64,000 nucleotides of DNA from Rostratula benghalensis (taxonomy: Eukaryota; Chordata; Aves; Charadriiformes; Rostratulidae). The stretch lies in the NCBI GenBank assembly GCA_013399305.1, contig VXAI01000015.1:4980845-5044844 (forward strand), given 5' to 3'. A program made the translations under genes and the position numbers. Position 1 is the stretch's first letter; every line of letters begins with the position of its first letter. The notes under the pieces were generated by a model. The model ran no database searches, had not been told where the DNA came from, and saw only the letters and a program-made list of their open reading frames with translations. Shown here piece after piece: positions 40,201-54,300 of this stretch.

Positions 40201-43200
40201 TAGGATAATGTCCTGATAGAGGACCCAAAAGCTGATGTAAAAATGTATTTGAAAGGACTGGATGAAGTAGCACATAGACAGCTGGGCTGATGTGTGTGGC
40301 ATGAAGATCTGCTTTGTGGCAGTCCTTCAAATCCCTCGCTAGAAGCTGACATGTCCAGTGTTCCCAAAGGTCCAGGGGCAGAGATTTGTCTTCTAACTGT
40401 CATCCCTCTGAGGAACAGCAGCCAGCTGCCTGATTCCCTCTCTTGATGTACTGTTTCTAACACTATTCCTTGGGTACCTGAAATGCTATTGATTTGCCAC
40501 AACCGTTACTGCCTGCTTGGTTTCACTTCTGGTAATCCTTTTTAAGTACAAAAGCCCTGAGCCCTCCCCTGGATCATGGTGGAATCCTTCTGAACATTTG
40601 GCAGGAGGACGGTCTCAAGGATTTTCTTTTGGAACATGTTAACTTTTAGTGACATTACTCAGTCATTTTGTATGGAAGAGCTAATGGTTTTGAGAATTCC
40701 TGTGGATATGTTTGGTCAGATGCTGCTCCTATTGAAATTGGTATGATGGTTATTACTGATTCAAAGGAAGCTCAGTATTTTTATTAAAAAAATTCTACTT
40801 TTAAATTTAGAGTCATTGTCCTCTGCTTATATTAGCATATGCCAGCAACCTGCAGCTTTCATCTATGTCTTATCAAACATTGATATCTTGGGTAAAATGT
40901 CTTGAGTCCATTCTTGCAGCTAAATCCAGCTGAGCAAAGCTGAAAAATCTGATTTTTATTGCTTCACCCTTCCTTAGAAGGGTATAAACTGCCTGAGTTA
41001 GAAAAAGTATTCCTATAGCAGTTTATCTTTTCCTGAACCACATGGGACTGTCCACAGTCAGATCAGAGCAAGCAACCATTTAGGCCAGTCTGTTTGATGG
41101 TAAGTCCCATAATCTGTCCTTCTGTGTTGCTCAGGGGCACATAGTTTGGGATTGGGTTATTTTAGGATTTTGGGTTTTTTTTACCTTCCCTTCTACTCCC
41201 CAGCCTAAAGAAAGTGTTCAGGGGATCTTTCCTGGTTTCATTTTAAAATCACCACGTAACGTTGCAGTGTTCATCACTCCCCCTGTATTATTGTTGTAGA
41301 CAGTATTAAGATTCTAGCTGATTGAGTTTATTGATTTTTGAGTGATCTCTTGAGTGTTATTTCATGTTCATGTTCTGTCAGCATTGTGTGGACAGTCTGT
41401 GATAAAGAATTTTGTATTTATTATACCTGAAACTACTGCTCTGCAGACTTCCAATTTCAAGGCATTGAATGGATGTAGGAACGATATGCAGAGTCTCTCT
41501 ACAAACCACTTTTTATGGAAAGATTTAAGAAATTATTCAGGGCAGATTTATTTCTTATTTTCTACAGTAACTAAGTCATATCTAAGAGCACAGCCACATA
41601 ATGGTTTGGAGGATCACAGGAGGAAGAAAAACAAAACGTGCTGTCCTCAATTCTTTGTGTAGGCCACTTTTCCATAAAAACCTTTCATGATTTGTTACAG
41701 GTAATAAATGGGGTTTATATCCTCTAGACTAGTATTTTCTAATTAATGCTGGCATTTGAACTCTTGCTTCTGAACTCTGTTCTAACTCTGGAAACCTACA
41801 GCAAACCTTGATCTGCTTTGTTCTTTTCTGAAGCTCAGCAGTAACACTTTATGAAGACACGTTCAGAAGTGTTATTGTGCTACTCAAGGCTAGCCATCTG
41901 CCTTGGTGCACCAGAGCAATGCTGCAGCTTACTGGGATGCCTTTTCCTTTCCACTTGTCTCTGAACTCTTTTAGGCAACAGCCAGTTAAGCCTTTTCTCA
42001 AAGGGCTTGCCCTGAGTTGTAACGTTGCACTCTAAAAGGATGCTCTTAGAATGCAGTGACCAAAATGTCTTATAAAAACAACTCAGAAACATGTTATGTA
42101 TGATGTTCTACTACTTTTCCATGAACCTTGACATTATCAAGACAACACATCAGACAATCCTGTGGCTATCAGCATGGTGTGCATTCAACTTTGCCATTGG
42201 GTCATTTCAAAACACAAGTTTTAAAAAATGACAGAAATTTTGCAAATGTGTTTGAAATCAATGGACTCCTACAATCATTAAAACTAGCGCTTGGGTGGTT
42301 TTTTTTAATTCTTAACATCATGCATAGTTTGTGTGCTCTCCACTGGGACTCTTGGGCACATAAGATGGCTTTATATCAGTCAGCAATTACCCATCCTGGA
42401 CTCCTTAGCAGTCTTAGGCCATTCATTTTCCTGTTGCTTAGTTGATGATAATGGTCACCAGGAGCAATGTTTTACAGGGAGAGAAATGGGGAGTTGTGTT
42501 AGACCTCTGGCTAAATGCACTTCAAGGGAAAAAACTCAGATTATACACTTGGAATGAGCAGAGAGCAATCACAGAAGTCCATTAAAGTAAATTTCTCACA
42601 TATTGAGTATTTTTGCTTTTTTCTCTTATCACATATTTTTTTCCTGCTTATCCTAGCTGTGACTTTCAGTCTGTCACATGATGTAAACAACAGCTAACCA
42701 ACCAAGAGCTACATCTATTTTATCTGTCATTAACTTTCAACTTTCCCATCTGCCATCAAAGTGGGCTGTGGATCCTGGAAATCAGTCTAATCTGCCAGCA
42801 GCTTCCCTTTTGTTCCTCTTAGTCACTCAGTCCAATCTCAGATTGGCATTTTTTTTGTTCTTATACAATGATGTTTTTCTTGTATTCCTCTATGAAATAT
42901 CATATCTTTCTGCTGTGACATGATTTTTTTCTTACTGTCTCTGTGTTGCAATTAATGATGAGTCAACTTTAAAAAGCTGGCTCAGGTTCTTAAGCGTTCA
43001 GGTGTTTTTCTGTCTTTAGTGTGAATCATTGCCCCATGCCACTACCCACAGCAGAATGTGACCATCCACTTACATAACCATAGTGTTCATATGTATCAGT
43101 TTTGTTTCTAAATTTATACCCTAATTTTATAGCATGGTGATTGCTTAACTCAGTTAAATTTTCGTTGGCAGTTGTTGAAACTTGGTATATTTTATTAGCT

Positions 43201-45447
43201 CCTATGGTATTTGGTAGTATTCTTTTCTAAAAGTAATGATTGGAAATCTCAGTGTAATTGCATGATATTGAACTATGAGGCTGGGCCAATTTGCTGGGAT
43301 TTGAGGCAGCCTAGCCATTTCTACTCTTCTAACTGATTTCTTTTTCTAGTTACTGAAAGATGGTTAAAATAACATTTTGAGATGATAGAGTCGAATCACC
43401 TACAAAAACACAGTAGAAGGTGATTGCAAGTGTGTGGTATGATAAAAGACCCAGGGTTTTGCTATTGCATGACAAGCTATTATAATAGACGTGAGTGAGG
43501 TCAAAGACAGAAAAACCAGTGATTAAGATGTATTGCCACAGAAACAGGAAATCTTTTGGGAAACATGCAATCTTGAACTAAATGCCAATAAATGTAACAA
43601 AAAGTAGACAAGATACGTGTTAGAGAGATGATCGAGGGGGATTCATGGGCTCAGGAGGTATGTGGGGAGTGTTCAGGAAGAGAGGATTCTTGTGACAGTT
43701 TGGCAGACCTTTATCCAGCAGTGCAACAGGCAGTGATGTTAGTTAAAACAGAAACTGCAACTAGAAACCCCCCCCCATTTTCCTCCTCTATTGGGAGAAC
43801 AGAAAATACTAGCCTCAGCTCTGTCAAAATCAAAACAGCTAACACTTACCAGTATCCACACCTCTGCTTCTGTCACGAAGGGCACTTGTCCTTTTTCCTT
43901 ATCCTTCTTTGGTTAGTTTTGCCGTGGCATAAATATTGTTTGGTGGATCTGAGATAGTCGAGTGCAAGGAGAGCCAAGTGAGTAATGGTATCTATGGCCA
44001 AGCTGTTGAGGATAATCGTTTTTCTTTCACAATGTGACGTACGTGGTGACACAGTTCTAAGCAAAGGCAGAAAAAATTGTGCAAATTTGTACTAAACTGA
44101 AAAATAGGTCTTTCAACTTAATATTTTAGAGTGACAATTAAGGTAAATGCTAATGAGCTTAGTATCAAATGAATGGTAACCTCCCAACTTCACCAAAACC
44201 CTGCTCTAAACTACCTGTGCTTTGCTTTGCTTATATCTGATGCTCAAGAAAAAATGGAAAATTCAGAGTGAATTTCATAGACCTTCTCAAGAGGAAAAAA
44301 AGCTCCTTAAAAATTAAAAAGCCTCTCTGCCAGAAAGTCTCCAAATATAACTTTATTGTGTCTTCATTATGTCAATGGTGAGAAACCTCTTATTGCAGTT
44401 CTGCTACAATAAAGTCAAACAGCCAGAACTCCTTCTGAAGGGGAAGAGTTAACTGTGGAGACAGGCCATTCCACACAGCCTTTTTGTCCTTAAATGCTTC
44501 TGGTGTGTATTCCAAGCTCAGCTGAGTATCAGCTTTGTGCATGAAATAATCTATGAGCCATACCTAAAGATATCTGGGCTCTGCATTCATCTTTGTATAC
44601 TTTTTGTGGGCATTAAACTAGTTGGAAGCATTTGTTTCGAATAACTAACTAGCATCTAAGACTTTGAAGTCCGGGATGTGGAAGGGAGGAAGACACAGGC
44701 AGTCTAAAGCACTCTGTTGCTTTAGATCCTATTTACCTCCTTTGATATTCCTGGTGAACTACAGCGATGGGGATTGAAGATAGTAATAGATCAGTAAGTT
44801 CCTTCTTTGTTTCTCTTCTGTCCTGTTTGCTGTCTTCAATATTGCACTGAGACTCTCAGGGATAAGTCCCTGTCACTATGAAAAGGGAAATATGGCCCTA
44901 AGATGCTATTCAGTAAAATTTAGATGACAGTAGTAATAACAGATGTGTGTCTTGAGTGACTCATAAAATGCACACACGGCACAGCATTATGAACGTATCC
45001 TCCTTGCTGGGCTTGATTTTGTTCATGAAGTAATGAACAAGAATACCACAGAACATTCAGCTGCTCCCTTCTTTTCAAATTCACCTTATGGTTCTTATTC
45101 CAGCTGCAACATCCTCTACATCACTGTCCATAGGATGGGATAATAACCCATTGGCATCATGCCAATAAGATACATCAATTTTTATATCAACATAGGATAT
45201 ATCAATTTTTATCATCAGAGTTTAGTAATTCTAATTATCTGTTCTTTGGTTCTAGAGTCGTCTTGTAGCTTCAGAGGAAATGTTTGCTTTTCAGATCAAC
45301 TTACAAAACTGGAAAAGGAATTACAACTTTTTAGAACTTTTTAATAGGTTCATCCCTGCTCAATCCTAAGTGGAACTGAACCGATTTAAATGGTTTTAAA
45401 GTCTTTGGCCATTCGTGGCTTCTCTAATTTGTAGCATTTTCAATGTA
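37242..45447. other. Gene-poor non-coding DNA
   Basis: Eight kilobases without a supported gene. Contents include a C9 run at 43768-43776 and a short direct repeat at 45174-45212 (ATCAATTTTTAT twice, 27 bases apart). Several open frames of about 100 codons (37291-37608 minus, 41354-41662 plus, 42128-42445 plus, 43628-43957 plus) lack domains and splice context. Confidence 0.5.
45174..45212. repeat. Direct repeat ATCAATTTTTAT, 27-bp period
   Basis: ATCAATTTTTAT at 45174-45185 and 45201-45212. The following bases are also similar (ATCA), consistent with a small decayed tandem duplication. Confidence 0.75.
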
Positions 45448-45496
45448 TCTGATCTGGAATTGTATCAGAATGTAATTCTGATCTGGCAGAGATCAG
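45448..45496. repeat. Cluster of overlapping hairpins and a direct repeat
   Basis: TCTGATCTGG occurs at 45448-45457 and 45477-45486. ATCAGAAT-GTA-ATTCTGAT forms a perfect 8-bp stem at 45464-45482. CTGATCT-GGCAG-AGATCAG forms a perfect 7-bp stem at 45478-45496. The two stems share bases 45478-45482, so they cannot form together. AGATCAG can also pair with the first CTGATCT at 45449-45455. Confidence 0.6.
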
Positions 45497-48400
45497 ATTT
45501 TAGGGCAAGGAGAGGTACTTGTACCTGCCATCAGTAGTCTCTACCTTGCTGTAAAGGGATCTGTAGGACAGCCCACGTTGGGACTGCCCCCCCAAATCCC
45601 TTTGCTGCTGTAATGCAGGTGTTCAGCCCTGCCAGCAGTGTCCTGTTCTGTGCAGCTACTTGGGATTTTATCAGTTCTTCTCCAAGGGGTTTGTATGACA
45701 TTCCATTTGGGAAAAGGAATATCATTTAAGGGAAATGTAGATATGGCAAATAAATGCCTGCACTCTTGTTTATAAAAACATTTTCCTTTAGACTTTGTAT
45801 TCTTTCTTTAAAAGTGATATGAATGAACATTTCAGTTCATTTTAATTGCTATATTTTTTGTGTGAACCTAGTGAACAGGCAAAAATCTTTGCTGCTTTTT
45901 CCCTGCCTATTTAACAAGGCTTTTTCCCTGCAAGTGACATCTTTCAAACAGCTGTAATACTGCCAGCTGTGTTCCTTCTGTGCTGCATTTAAAATTTGTA
46001 CTATTCTTTTATTCTGGCAGAAGTTGTTTTCTTCATATTCTTTTCATTATTTTTAAGCCATTGAACTCTCAGTCCTACAAACAGTAAAATTGCACAAAGG
46101 CCAAGCAAAGCAAGAGCTCTGATTTGCCATTGGCAGGGGGCAGGGTGAGTATTTACATCGGTACTGGATTTGTGGCAGAAAGTCAATAACTAAGCAATAT
46201 TTATAGAACTTGGAGATGATTGTAAACATACTTCAAAAAAAAATCTCTTCAGCAGCACTGAAAATGTAATAATCAGTGATCACAAGTGCTTGAGTTATTT
46301 TTTCTATTTTCATAGCCAAGCGTTCTTATAGTACAGTTCTTGCTGTTTCCATTCCTATATTAATATAATTTTGCTGCAAACAATAAACATAGCAAGAAAC
46401 TGAATAATCAAGCTTGCTGCTGAAGTGCAGACTCCAACAGTTAGCAGTGTTCAATACAAGGTTCAGCTTAGCTCTGAACCTTTGAAATACCAGCTATGAT
46501 GCATGTTTAGTGCTTCTGCATCTTTTTTTTATTACTTTTTATTTTAATGAAAGTGTTCTAATAAAAAATGATCTGTATGGTCTTTTGGGGCACAAAAACT
46601 ACTACTTTGTTTGTTCAGCACCTATTCACATCCATCCCCAGGACTTAAGGAGGTGCTGTATTGGTATTAATACCTAGTTTAACTCTTGTGCTCTCTGGTA
46701 GAGCTTGTTTAGCGGCCAGAGAAGACTTGTTACTGAGGCACATCAGAGCACCCAAAACCAAAGAGGAGCTGTTAACACAACACCCAGAGAACTTTCTGGA
46801 ATTCACAGCAAAAATCTGTATGGATCTAGCCCTGTCTGTTTTACCCAGCAGAAGAAAATTCCACTTTGCAGTGAGGAATGCACTCAGGCAGTTAGAGAGA
46901 GATGGAGCTGTAACTGGCTTGAATTAATCTCCCCCATCAACACCCCATGAGTCAAGAAATGAAAAAAGAAATGGTAAGATTATGATTTTTATCTGGAACC
47001 TGAGCCCAAGTTAAACTCTGCTAGGGACAGCACTGTTCTCTACTCTCACAGAGAGATGCTATGAGCTCACTACCTGGTAAAGCTATCTATTGTGGAGGAG
47101 AGAGTCAGGTACTGGTAAATCAAATTAAATGAGAAATAATCTGGACCATGCATGTAGGTTGTGGTGGAAGTATAGCTTCCCCCTCCCCATCTTCTCAAAC
47201 AAGTTCACCTTGTGACATATTTCAATGAGAAACAATGACATATTTGGATATACTTCAAACATCTAAGTCACAGCCGATGGCTTCAAAATGTAGGACCATC
47301 TCAGGGAACACATCCAGAACTGGCAGCAAGGAATCAAACGGAAAATAGTAGTTCATTTTAGGTAAGATACAGTTTATGGCAAAGCAGCCAAATATAGGCA
47401 GGATGTAGTCCTATCACAAGGAGTAAGCCAGCAAACAGCAGAGTCTAAGCCAAGACGCAAGTCTCAAGGGCAGAAAGGCACTGCAGAAAACAAGGGGGAC
47501 AACATGCTCCAGTGATGCATCCTGCCTATAGAAACAATCAGGAAGAAAGCTTGTAAATTCCTGGTGGTCATAGGGGTGTGACAAGACACTGCATCAGCTG
47601 AAGAAAATTCTCCATGCAATACCAATACATCTGCACCAAGCAAGCTTTTTTTGTAAGGGGAGTGTGTCCCATGCAGGGTAGAGTTCTGCTTTCAAATGCA
47701 CCGTTAACTCTGCCAGGAGGACAAAGCAATGCCAGAACTGCAAAGGAATTACTAACTATTGGAATCGTGTCAAAGAAAATGGATCTGTACACGTGGAGTA
47801 CTAGTTGATTGGACATGTAAGCAAAAATACTATAAAGTGTTAAAATTGCACATATCTTGAAACCTGGTATGCGATGGAACAATGCAAAGTCAGTAGCTGT
47901 CAGGGCTGTAACTGCAGCCAGGGAGCCATGCTGAGACATGGGGAGAACTAAGATACAGCTGTAATCAACATTAGATTGGACAACACAACTGGGATAAAAG
48001 ATAAGACATCTGGCTTTTATCTTAAAAGAATCACAGGAGCAGCAACTGTACAGAAAACAGTTAATCAGAGTCTACACCTTCCTTGTCTGAGATACAGATT
48101 GCACCCTGAAGCTTGTAAGATCAGATCGCAGTAAGATGACTGTAAGGTGTTCATGACAACTCAACATGGAGATCTGCAGGGCAATTTCCTACACGTCCTG
48201 CTCACAGACAGGCAAAAAGAGAGGTAAAGACTAATCTGGGACTTCTTTTGAGGTGTTATTGAGTATGATGAGTTTAAGTATACAAACAAGAAATCTCCAT
48301 TATGGTACTTATCTTCATAATTAGTTCAGTACAATCAGAAGACCTCAAAGCTCTATCATGTGAACAGACTTTGGTTTGCAGTCCTTCTGGCTTTAACTTT

Positions 48401-51288
48401 TGTGCCTCCCTGTCTTACCCACGTGGCACAGCTGATTGGAAGTATGAAAAAAGAGACTCTTCCTGAATCCCAGGTTGGGACCTGAGCCACCAGGCAACAC
48501 TGCAGATACAGTGATATTTTCTGATCTTGTTGTGAAGCTTTATGGTGTGATGTCCCTATAGGATAAACCAACATAACTCATTGCATAATGTTTTATATTG
48601 AGACTTGAAGTTACCAAGTGCCCACACTACTCTGTCACATTAAGATTTCTAAACAAACCTGTCCATACTGAGACCTCTCTTCAAAATGGAACCTTCCTCG
48701 TTTATCATATCCTTATTCCTGCTTACAGTTTGTTAAATTAGATTCTCTATCATGATTTCACATATAGTCTCTGTCTACATGTTCTTTAAGCTGGGTCATG
48801 AGGAATGGCCAATTTTTCCATGTTCAGGTTTATTTTATTCCTGTTTCATTATATAATTTATGAATTATAATAGTTGGGACAGATCTTCCAAAATGTGCCT
48901 CAAAATGTGATTGATGAGCTGCTCAGCACCTGCAAAATTCACCTTACCAGTTGTTGTCAGCACCGTTCTCATTTGCTATTTGTCTTATTTCCCTAGCCCT
49001 GACCTTGAAGGCTGTTCACAACTGTTGATTTACACAGGAGGTAAACTAGTCCTGCCCAGGAGAATACAACCACCAAGCCAGGAAAAAAATCCTATTGCGT
49101 ATTGATTGGATTTGTTTCTTCAAAATATATAAACTGTTTCAATAGGAAACCTGATAGGGTGAAGTTGTCTATGTATAGATTCCTTTGTAAGTCGGATCAG
49201 TATGCATAGAATCAGTTTAGTAGTAAACATAATTCACCACGAAGACAGAAATAGCTTAATTTAGCCCAATATTTTGACTCAGTGGCTGACTGTCGATGCT
49301 GAGGGGTGAGAAATGTATAACATCATCACAATAGCTAACAATTCCTATTTAGTTTGGGTATCACTGTTCTCTTAGGGCTTAGTGATTTGAAGTATTTTGT
49401 GTTAACATACACATCAGTATGGGGACTTAGTTCTGCACACATGTGTGTGTTTATTTAAGTATGGAAATACTACTGCTGAAATGAGTGAGTCTAGTCAAAG
49501 CCTGAAGGTAAGCAAGGAGTATTGCAAGGTCATGGCTTTAGTCAAGGATGTTCAAATAATGGCCAGAGGGATGGATTCAGCTTGAAGGCAGTTTTTCTTG
49601 GCCACTAGAAATGTTAGCTGGCTGGCTGGAAGGCAAACACCTTTTCTCTGCATGCAAAAGCAGATAATACCTGGCAAGTTATTAAGTGCTGCATTTTACC
49701 TCATGGATGTGGTTGTTTTAGTCTGACCCTTCCAAGGTAGCTGGGTTAAGGTGGTGTTTGAGAGAGAGGGTTTGCTTACCTGGTCAGTTGAACACAAGCC
49801 TTGAAAACAACTACACCTGCATGCTCTCCGCAATTTTGGACTGATCAATTCTATATCAGTGCTTGACAAAATAGCACATTCTTCCTCCAGTGGATCAGTC
49901 AGCTTTACATAGGATTGCTGTTCCTTAAAAATTATTTTTCCCAGACTGATCCTTAGTAGTGTGCTGCTGCTTGTTTCTTCCTCTCATTTTGAACTTGTGT
50001 AATTCAAAGTAGAATTTGGTCCTGTATCTAAATTCTTGTGCTTGACAAAATAACAAAGAAGCATTAAGGAAAGGCAGTAGTAATTGCAGCATATCCACAC
50101 TAATTGGTAGGTAGAGTTACAATATACTGTATGCAGGTAAGCTATGTCGGAGCTATGGAATTTCTTCTTGACATTACCTGTCTATTACATGCAAATAGAA
50201 CTCCACTGCAAGGATTCTCATGCTGGCAAATCAGACATGGGGAAGCTTGAAAATGTATAATTGCCAGTCCTTCTTCCTTTTCTCAGTCCCTCCTTTTTCT
50301 TGTCCCTCTCAGCTTCTTTATCCAGTGAGCCTTTGTTTCGTCTGTTCGTCACACCCATTACCTTCCATCTCCAGATCTGTTCTCAGTTGTTGGATACGCT
50401 CTTGGGCTTACACATGGGTTGTACCCCAGAGAATCAAAAGAGCTGCTGCCCTCCTGCTGGCAAGTGATTTTCTTTGTAGCCTGCCTTGGAAGAAAGAGTG
50501 TTAGAAGGTGGAGACTGAGAAATGCAGCTGGCATAATCAAAATCCAATAAATGAAAACTGGGAAACGGCCAGTGCAGAAGGTATATTAGTGCAAGGTCTC
50601 CAGTGCTTTTGCTTATTGCATGGGCAGAAATGCAGATATGAAAAAGAATAATTATATATATATATTTTAAATGTAATTTCACTTGCCAGTGGAAACAGAT
50701 GGCTGGCTGTAGTCTCTGCTCTTTACTGATTATGTGATTAGGCTAAATTTGTTCAGCCACTACACACAAAAAATAGAAAGGGCTAAGCAACAGAGCAGAT
50801 CCCTAGCTCATCCCAAAGACCTGCACCCAAACCCTACAAAGCAGGTCCCAGGTCTCCAAGAAGCCTGCTGGTTTCAGGGAGGTGCACTGAAACACAGCCA
50901 CCCTGTCTGCTCTGATGCATCACCAGGATTAGATCTTCGGTTGAATCTTGGGTTTGCTGGTTCAGCACCTTCCTTAAAGCCTGTTATTAAAGGATGTGGG
51001 AACCATTTTTTGATAGTCAGTAGTGGCTCAGTTAAAGTGCATGACAGCAAAGCTTTGGGTAGTTTTTATTTATTTGTAGGGCAAAATCCTCTACTGGCAT
51101 AAATCTCTGTAATTCCAAAGATAGCCAAGAAGAAATTGCTTTATACAGAGTAGGATCCAGTCTCGTATCTTTTAGAGTTTGACTGACACCTATATTAATA
51201 CATTTGTTGCCATTTTAGAGCGAAACCCCTGAATAACAAAAACAAAGACAAATTTTAAAGGCAACAGATGAAAGAATAAAACACCAGT
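45497..51288. other. Non-coding DNA, including a purine-rich unassigned stretch
   Basis: From about 46.9 to 48.3 kb the plus strand is rich in A and G with frequent CAGGAG, GGACAA and AAGCC words, unlike the T-rich texture on either side. It resembles the internal or LTR part of an old retroelement or lncRNA exon sequence, but I could not find LTR ends, a primer binding site or a gag/pol motif. The longest frame, 47568-47939 minus (123 codons), is hydrophobic and unrecognised. A (TA)n tract lies at 50653-50665. Confidence 0.4.
50653..50665. repeat. (TA)n microsatellite, short
   Basis: About six and a half TA units in an AT-rich context. Confidence 0.85.
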
Positions 51289-51289
51289 A

Positions 51290-51306
51290 AATAATAATAA
51301 TAATAA
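51290..51306. repeat. (AAT)n microsatellite
   Basis: Between five and six AAT units, followed by a C-rich stretch (ACCACCCCACCCCCC). Confidence 0.85.
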
Positions 51307-54300
51307 CCACCCCACCCCCCGAGTGATTTATTAAAAAAAGCAGTAACTGTTGTTAACAGATAGTACTCTGTGGAGGTCAGATATGGCAGTAAAGGTCAGA
51401 ATGGTATCACATGGTAGCTCTCCCACCTGGGTGTTCAGGTTAAAAAGATGTTTTAAGAGAAGTCCTCCTCTGTTATCAGACTTTTAAAGAGGGCTGCTGC
51501 TTCAGAGTGCTTTGCTCCTTTGCTATTACATGGCAATTTTCCAAAGGCAGGCAATAGCCTGATGCTTAATCTACTGCAGTTTCTGCCATTTATGCAGAAG
51601 CCAAATGTTCAGTATTGTTTGGGGGAGAACATCAATAACATCAAAGTGGTTTAGTGAAAATCAACACCTGCAAGACTCAGCCTAAGCGTGCAGATTAGCT
51701 TTTTTTTATCCCCTCTCTCTCTCCTCCATTAAAATAATATATCTGCTTAGATACTTATCTGTCTTACTATGCTTAAGTTTTTCTCTGGGGTTCCAGAAAC
51801 TTACTATGTGTACTTTCCCATAATGAAGAAAGATATCCAAGTGCATTGTTTGTTTTAGGTGCAGAGATAGGATTGTATCTGTCCCTCTGGCCTTGCTTGC
51901 TTAATGAAAGATACTCTGTAGTTTGTTCTACAGCCGTTTTCTCTGTCCCTCGATGTTTCTATAATGCACAATTTACCCAGAGATACAAACCCCTGACTGC
52001 CGTTATGGCTCAGCCTTTCAGAAAGGGCTGGGCTGTTGAGACACCCGTCGGGCCAGCCCTTGAGCTAGGAGTTGCTGCCCAAGACAGTAAAGATTTTACT
52101 GATTTGAGCAGTGCTGTATGGGTCTTAGATTGGGAGTTTATTTGGGCGTTCTGTGTGTTCCAGTGCTATTACCAAGACAAACTCTCAATTACTTAATTAA
52201 GAGTTACCATATTCTGTTGCCATATTATGATAAAAAATACTTGCCTTCATAGGTAACCGTTTCTCACATTCTTTCGTAAAAAGTCCTTTCCCAGCTTTGT
52301 CAGGCCCTGCTGAAGGAAGCCTCCATTGGCTTTAGAAGACTTCATCTCAGACAGAGGACCTGGTACCTCAGTTTTCAGGTTTAGATCAAAATTTGACTAA
52401 GACTTCGGGTACCTAAAGTTTTGATCCCTCACTTAGCTATTTCTATCAGTGAAGAAGTGATATATTTGAATCCCTTTCATTTTTTACAAAACTCCATAGC
52501 TTTTCTGAATTCAGCTTTTAACATCTGATAAAGCAGTTCACAGAAGTCAAAGACAAACTGCCTTTTGACTTCCAAGGGCCATGTACCAGACCTTCATTTG
52601 TCTGGCTGTTTATCAAGAGGAAACTCTTAATTTTTAAGCACAGAAAAATTTTTGAAAATAAACAATACAAATGGGAGAAGAAAACGTATCTTTTAAAAAT
52701 GTTTAGATCTGGACTGTAAGTCCTTGAAATAAAATACATTTTGTGTTTTAACATTTGTAATAACATTTTGTGTCGAGGTGAGAAATTTTGACTTCACTAA
52801 TGCCGACATTCTCATTATGCCTCCCTGTGTTTTATCTTAATCACTTGGTATATCATAATGCTGATTAATTTGTCTCCTCAAGGATCTCTTTTAAATTAAT
52901 GTTCTGGGTTTTTTCAAACACTGCACAAAGAAACAAAAACTAATTAATAGCAATAATAACATATCTTGGATTCCTATACTTTATCTCACACTCAGATTTT
53001 GCCATCAAGTCTGCTGCATAATGCACTGCTGTGATTTTAAGATAATAATAATCCATGTATTTTTTAAGTGGACTTCCCTGTTCACCTTGTGTTTATAATG
53101 CACACAAGTACATTAGGTTTTGCAATTTATGATCAAATTCACAAGGAAACCAAGTTCTCAGTATGATTTCTCTAAATGTGTTGCTTTGATGACCTAGAGA
53201 AGGTATAGTACAGAAGAAATGCATTCACTGTGGCCATGTTTATGCTTCTTAAGTAGCAAGCTGACAGATGATAGACAAAATCCTGAGCTGATGTTCCAGC
53301 TAAATCAGAATTACCTAGGGACAATGGTAGAAATACTTATTCTCATGGATGACTCTTCATGCAAGTAGTCTTATAGGCAGCTGCTTGTAGCTGGGTGAGT
53401 GTAAATTGAAAGGAATAGGGTACTGGGTGTGGGATCAGACTGTAGAACTCCAGATTTATACTGAATCTAAGTGTCTGACAGTTATAAGTTGTTTTGTGTG
53501 CGTCTGGGATGTATACCTGCCCATCTCAAAAATCTACAAAATAGTTCAAAGCAAGCAAATCTTAACTCAGTTGTCGCTTCCCATAAAATAAGCCAAGCTG
53601 ATGCCCTAGGCCTGTCAGCATCACAGAAGAAAAAAGAAATATATTTTGCCATAATTGAGGTTCCCTTCAATAGTAGTAATTCGGAAGTAGATACCGCTTT
53701 GTGAGCATTAGAGTATAGTGCTACCCATTGGGTGTCAGCCGCAGACAATTAGTAAGCAAAAGCAATCACCAGAAGGCAAAAAAGAAAAGGGATTAAAAGG
53801 AATTAAATGAGGCAAAAGAAATCCAATAATTTCCATTTGTAAGGAAAGGATATAATAAGGCAGTGATGCACTGCAGATTTATCTCTGGAGTAAAATCAGT
53901 CTTTATAAATGTACAATGCCTTCCTTTACCATCCTGAGGTATCCTTCACTCAACGGATCTCAATCACACAATTCAGGGGTAAACTTGTGACATCAGGCTG
54001 TAGAAAGAGTGGCATTCACATTGATACTAAGCAGAGGTAATTTATCTTCATACAACTGGTTAGTGGCCCTTAAGAATTTTCCATTAGTGACGAATCCTGT
54101 GGATAAGAAGATGTAATTGTGCATACAGTAATGGCCGACCAGTTATCTCTTTCCAAAGACAACAGTAGCTGCTGACTGTATCATGGGAAAGCATCAGCAG
54201 TTCCTACAGGCAGCCAGTTTAAAAAATAAACCCAAATCCACAAAACGATAGATAAATAAAACCAGCATTAATGTAATTCAACAACTGTTCACTTTTCCTT

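Noticed and set aside
46900..48300. Endogenous retrovirus or LTR element
   Set aside because: No paired LTRs, TG...CA ends, primer binding site, or gag/pol/env motif could be seen, so it is kept only as an unexplained composition block.
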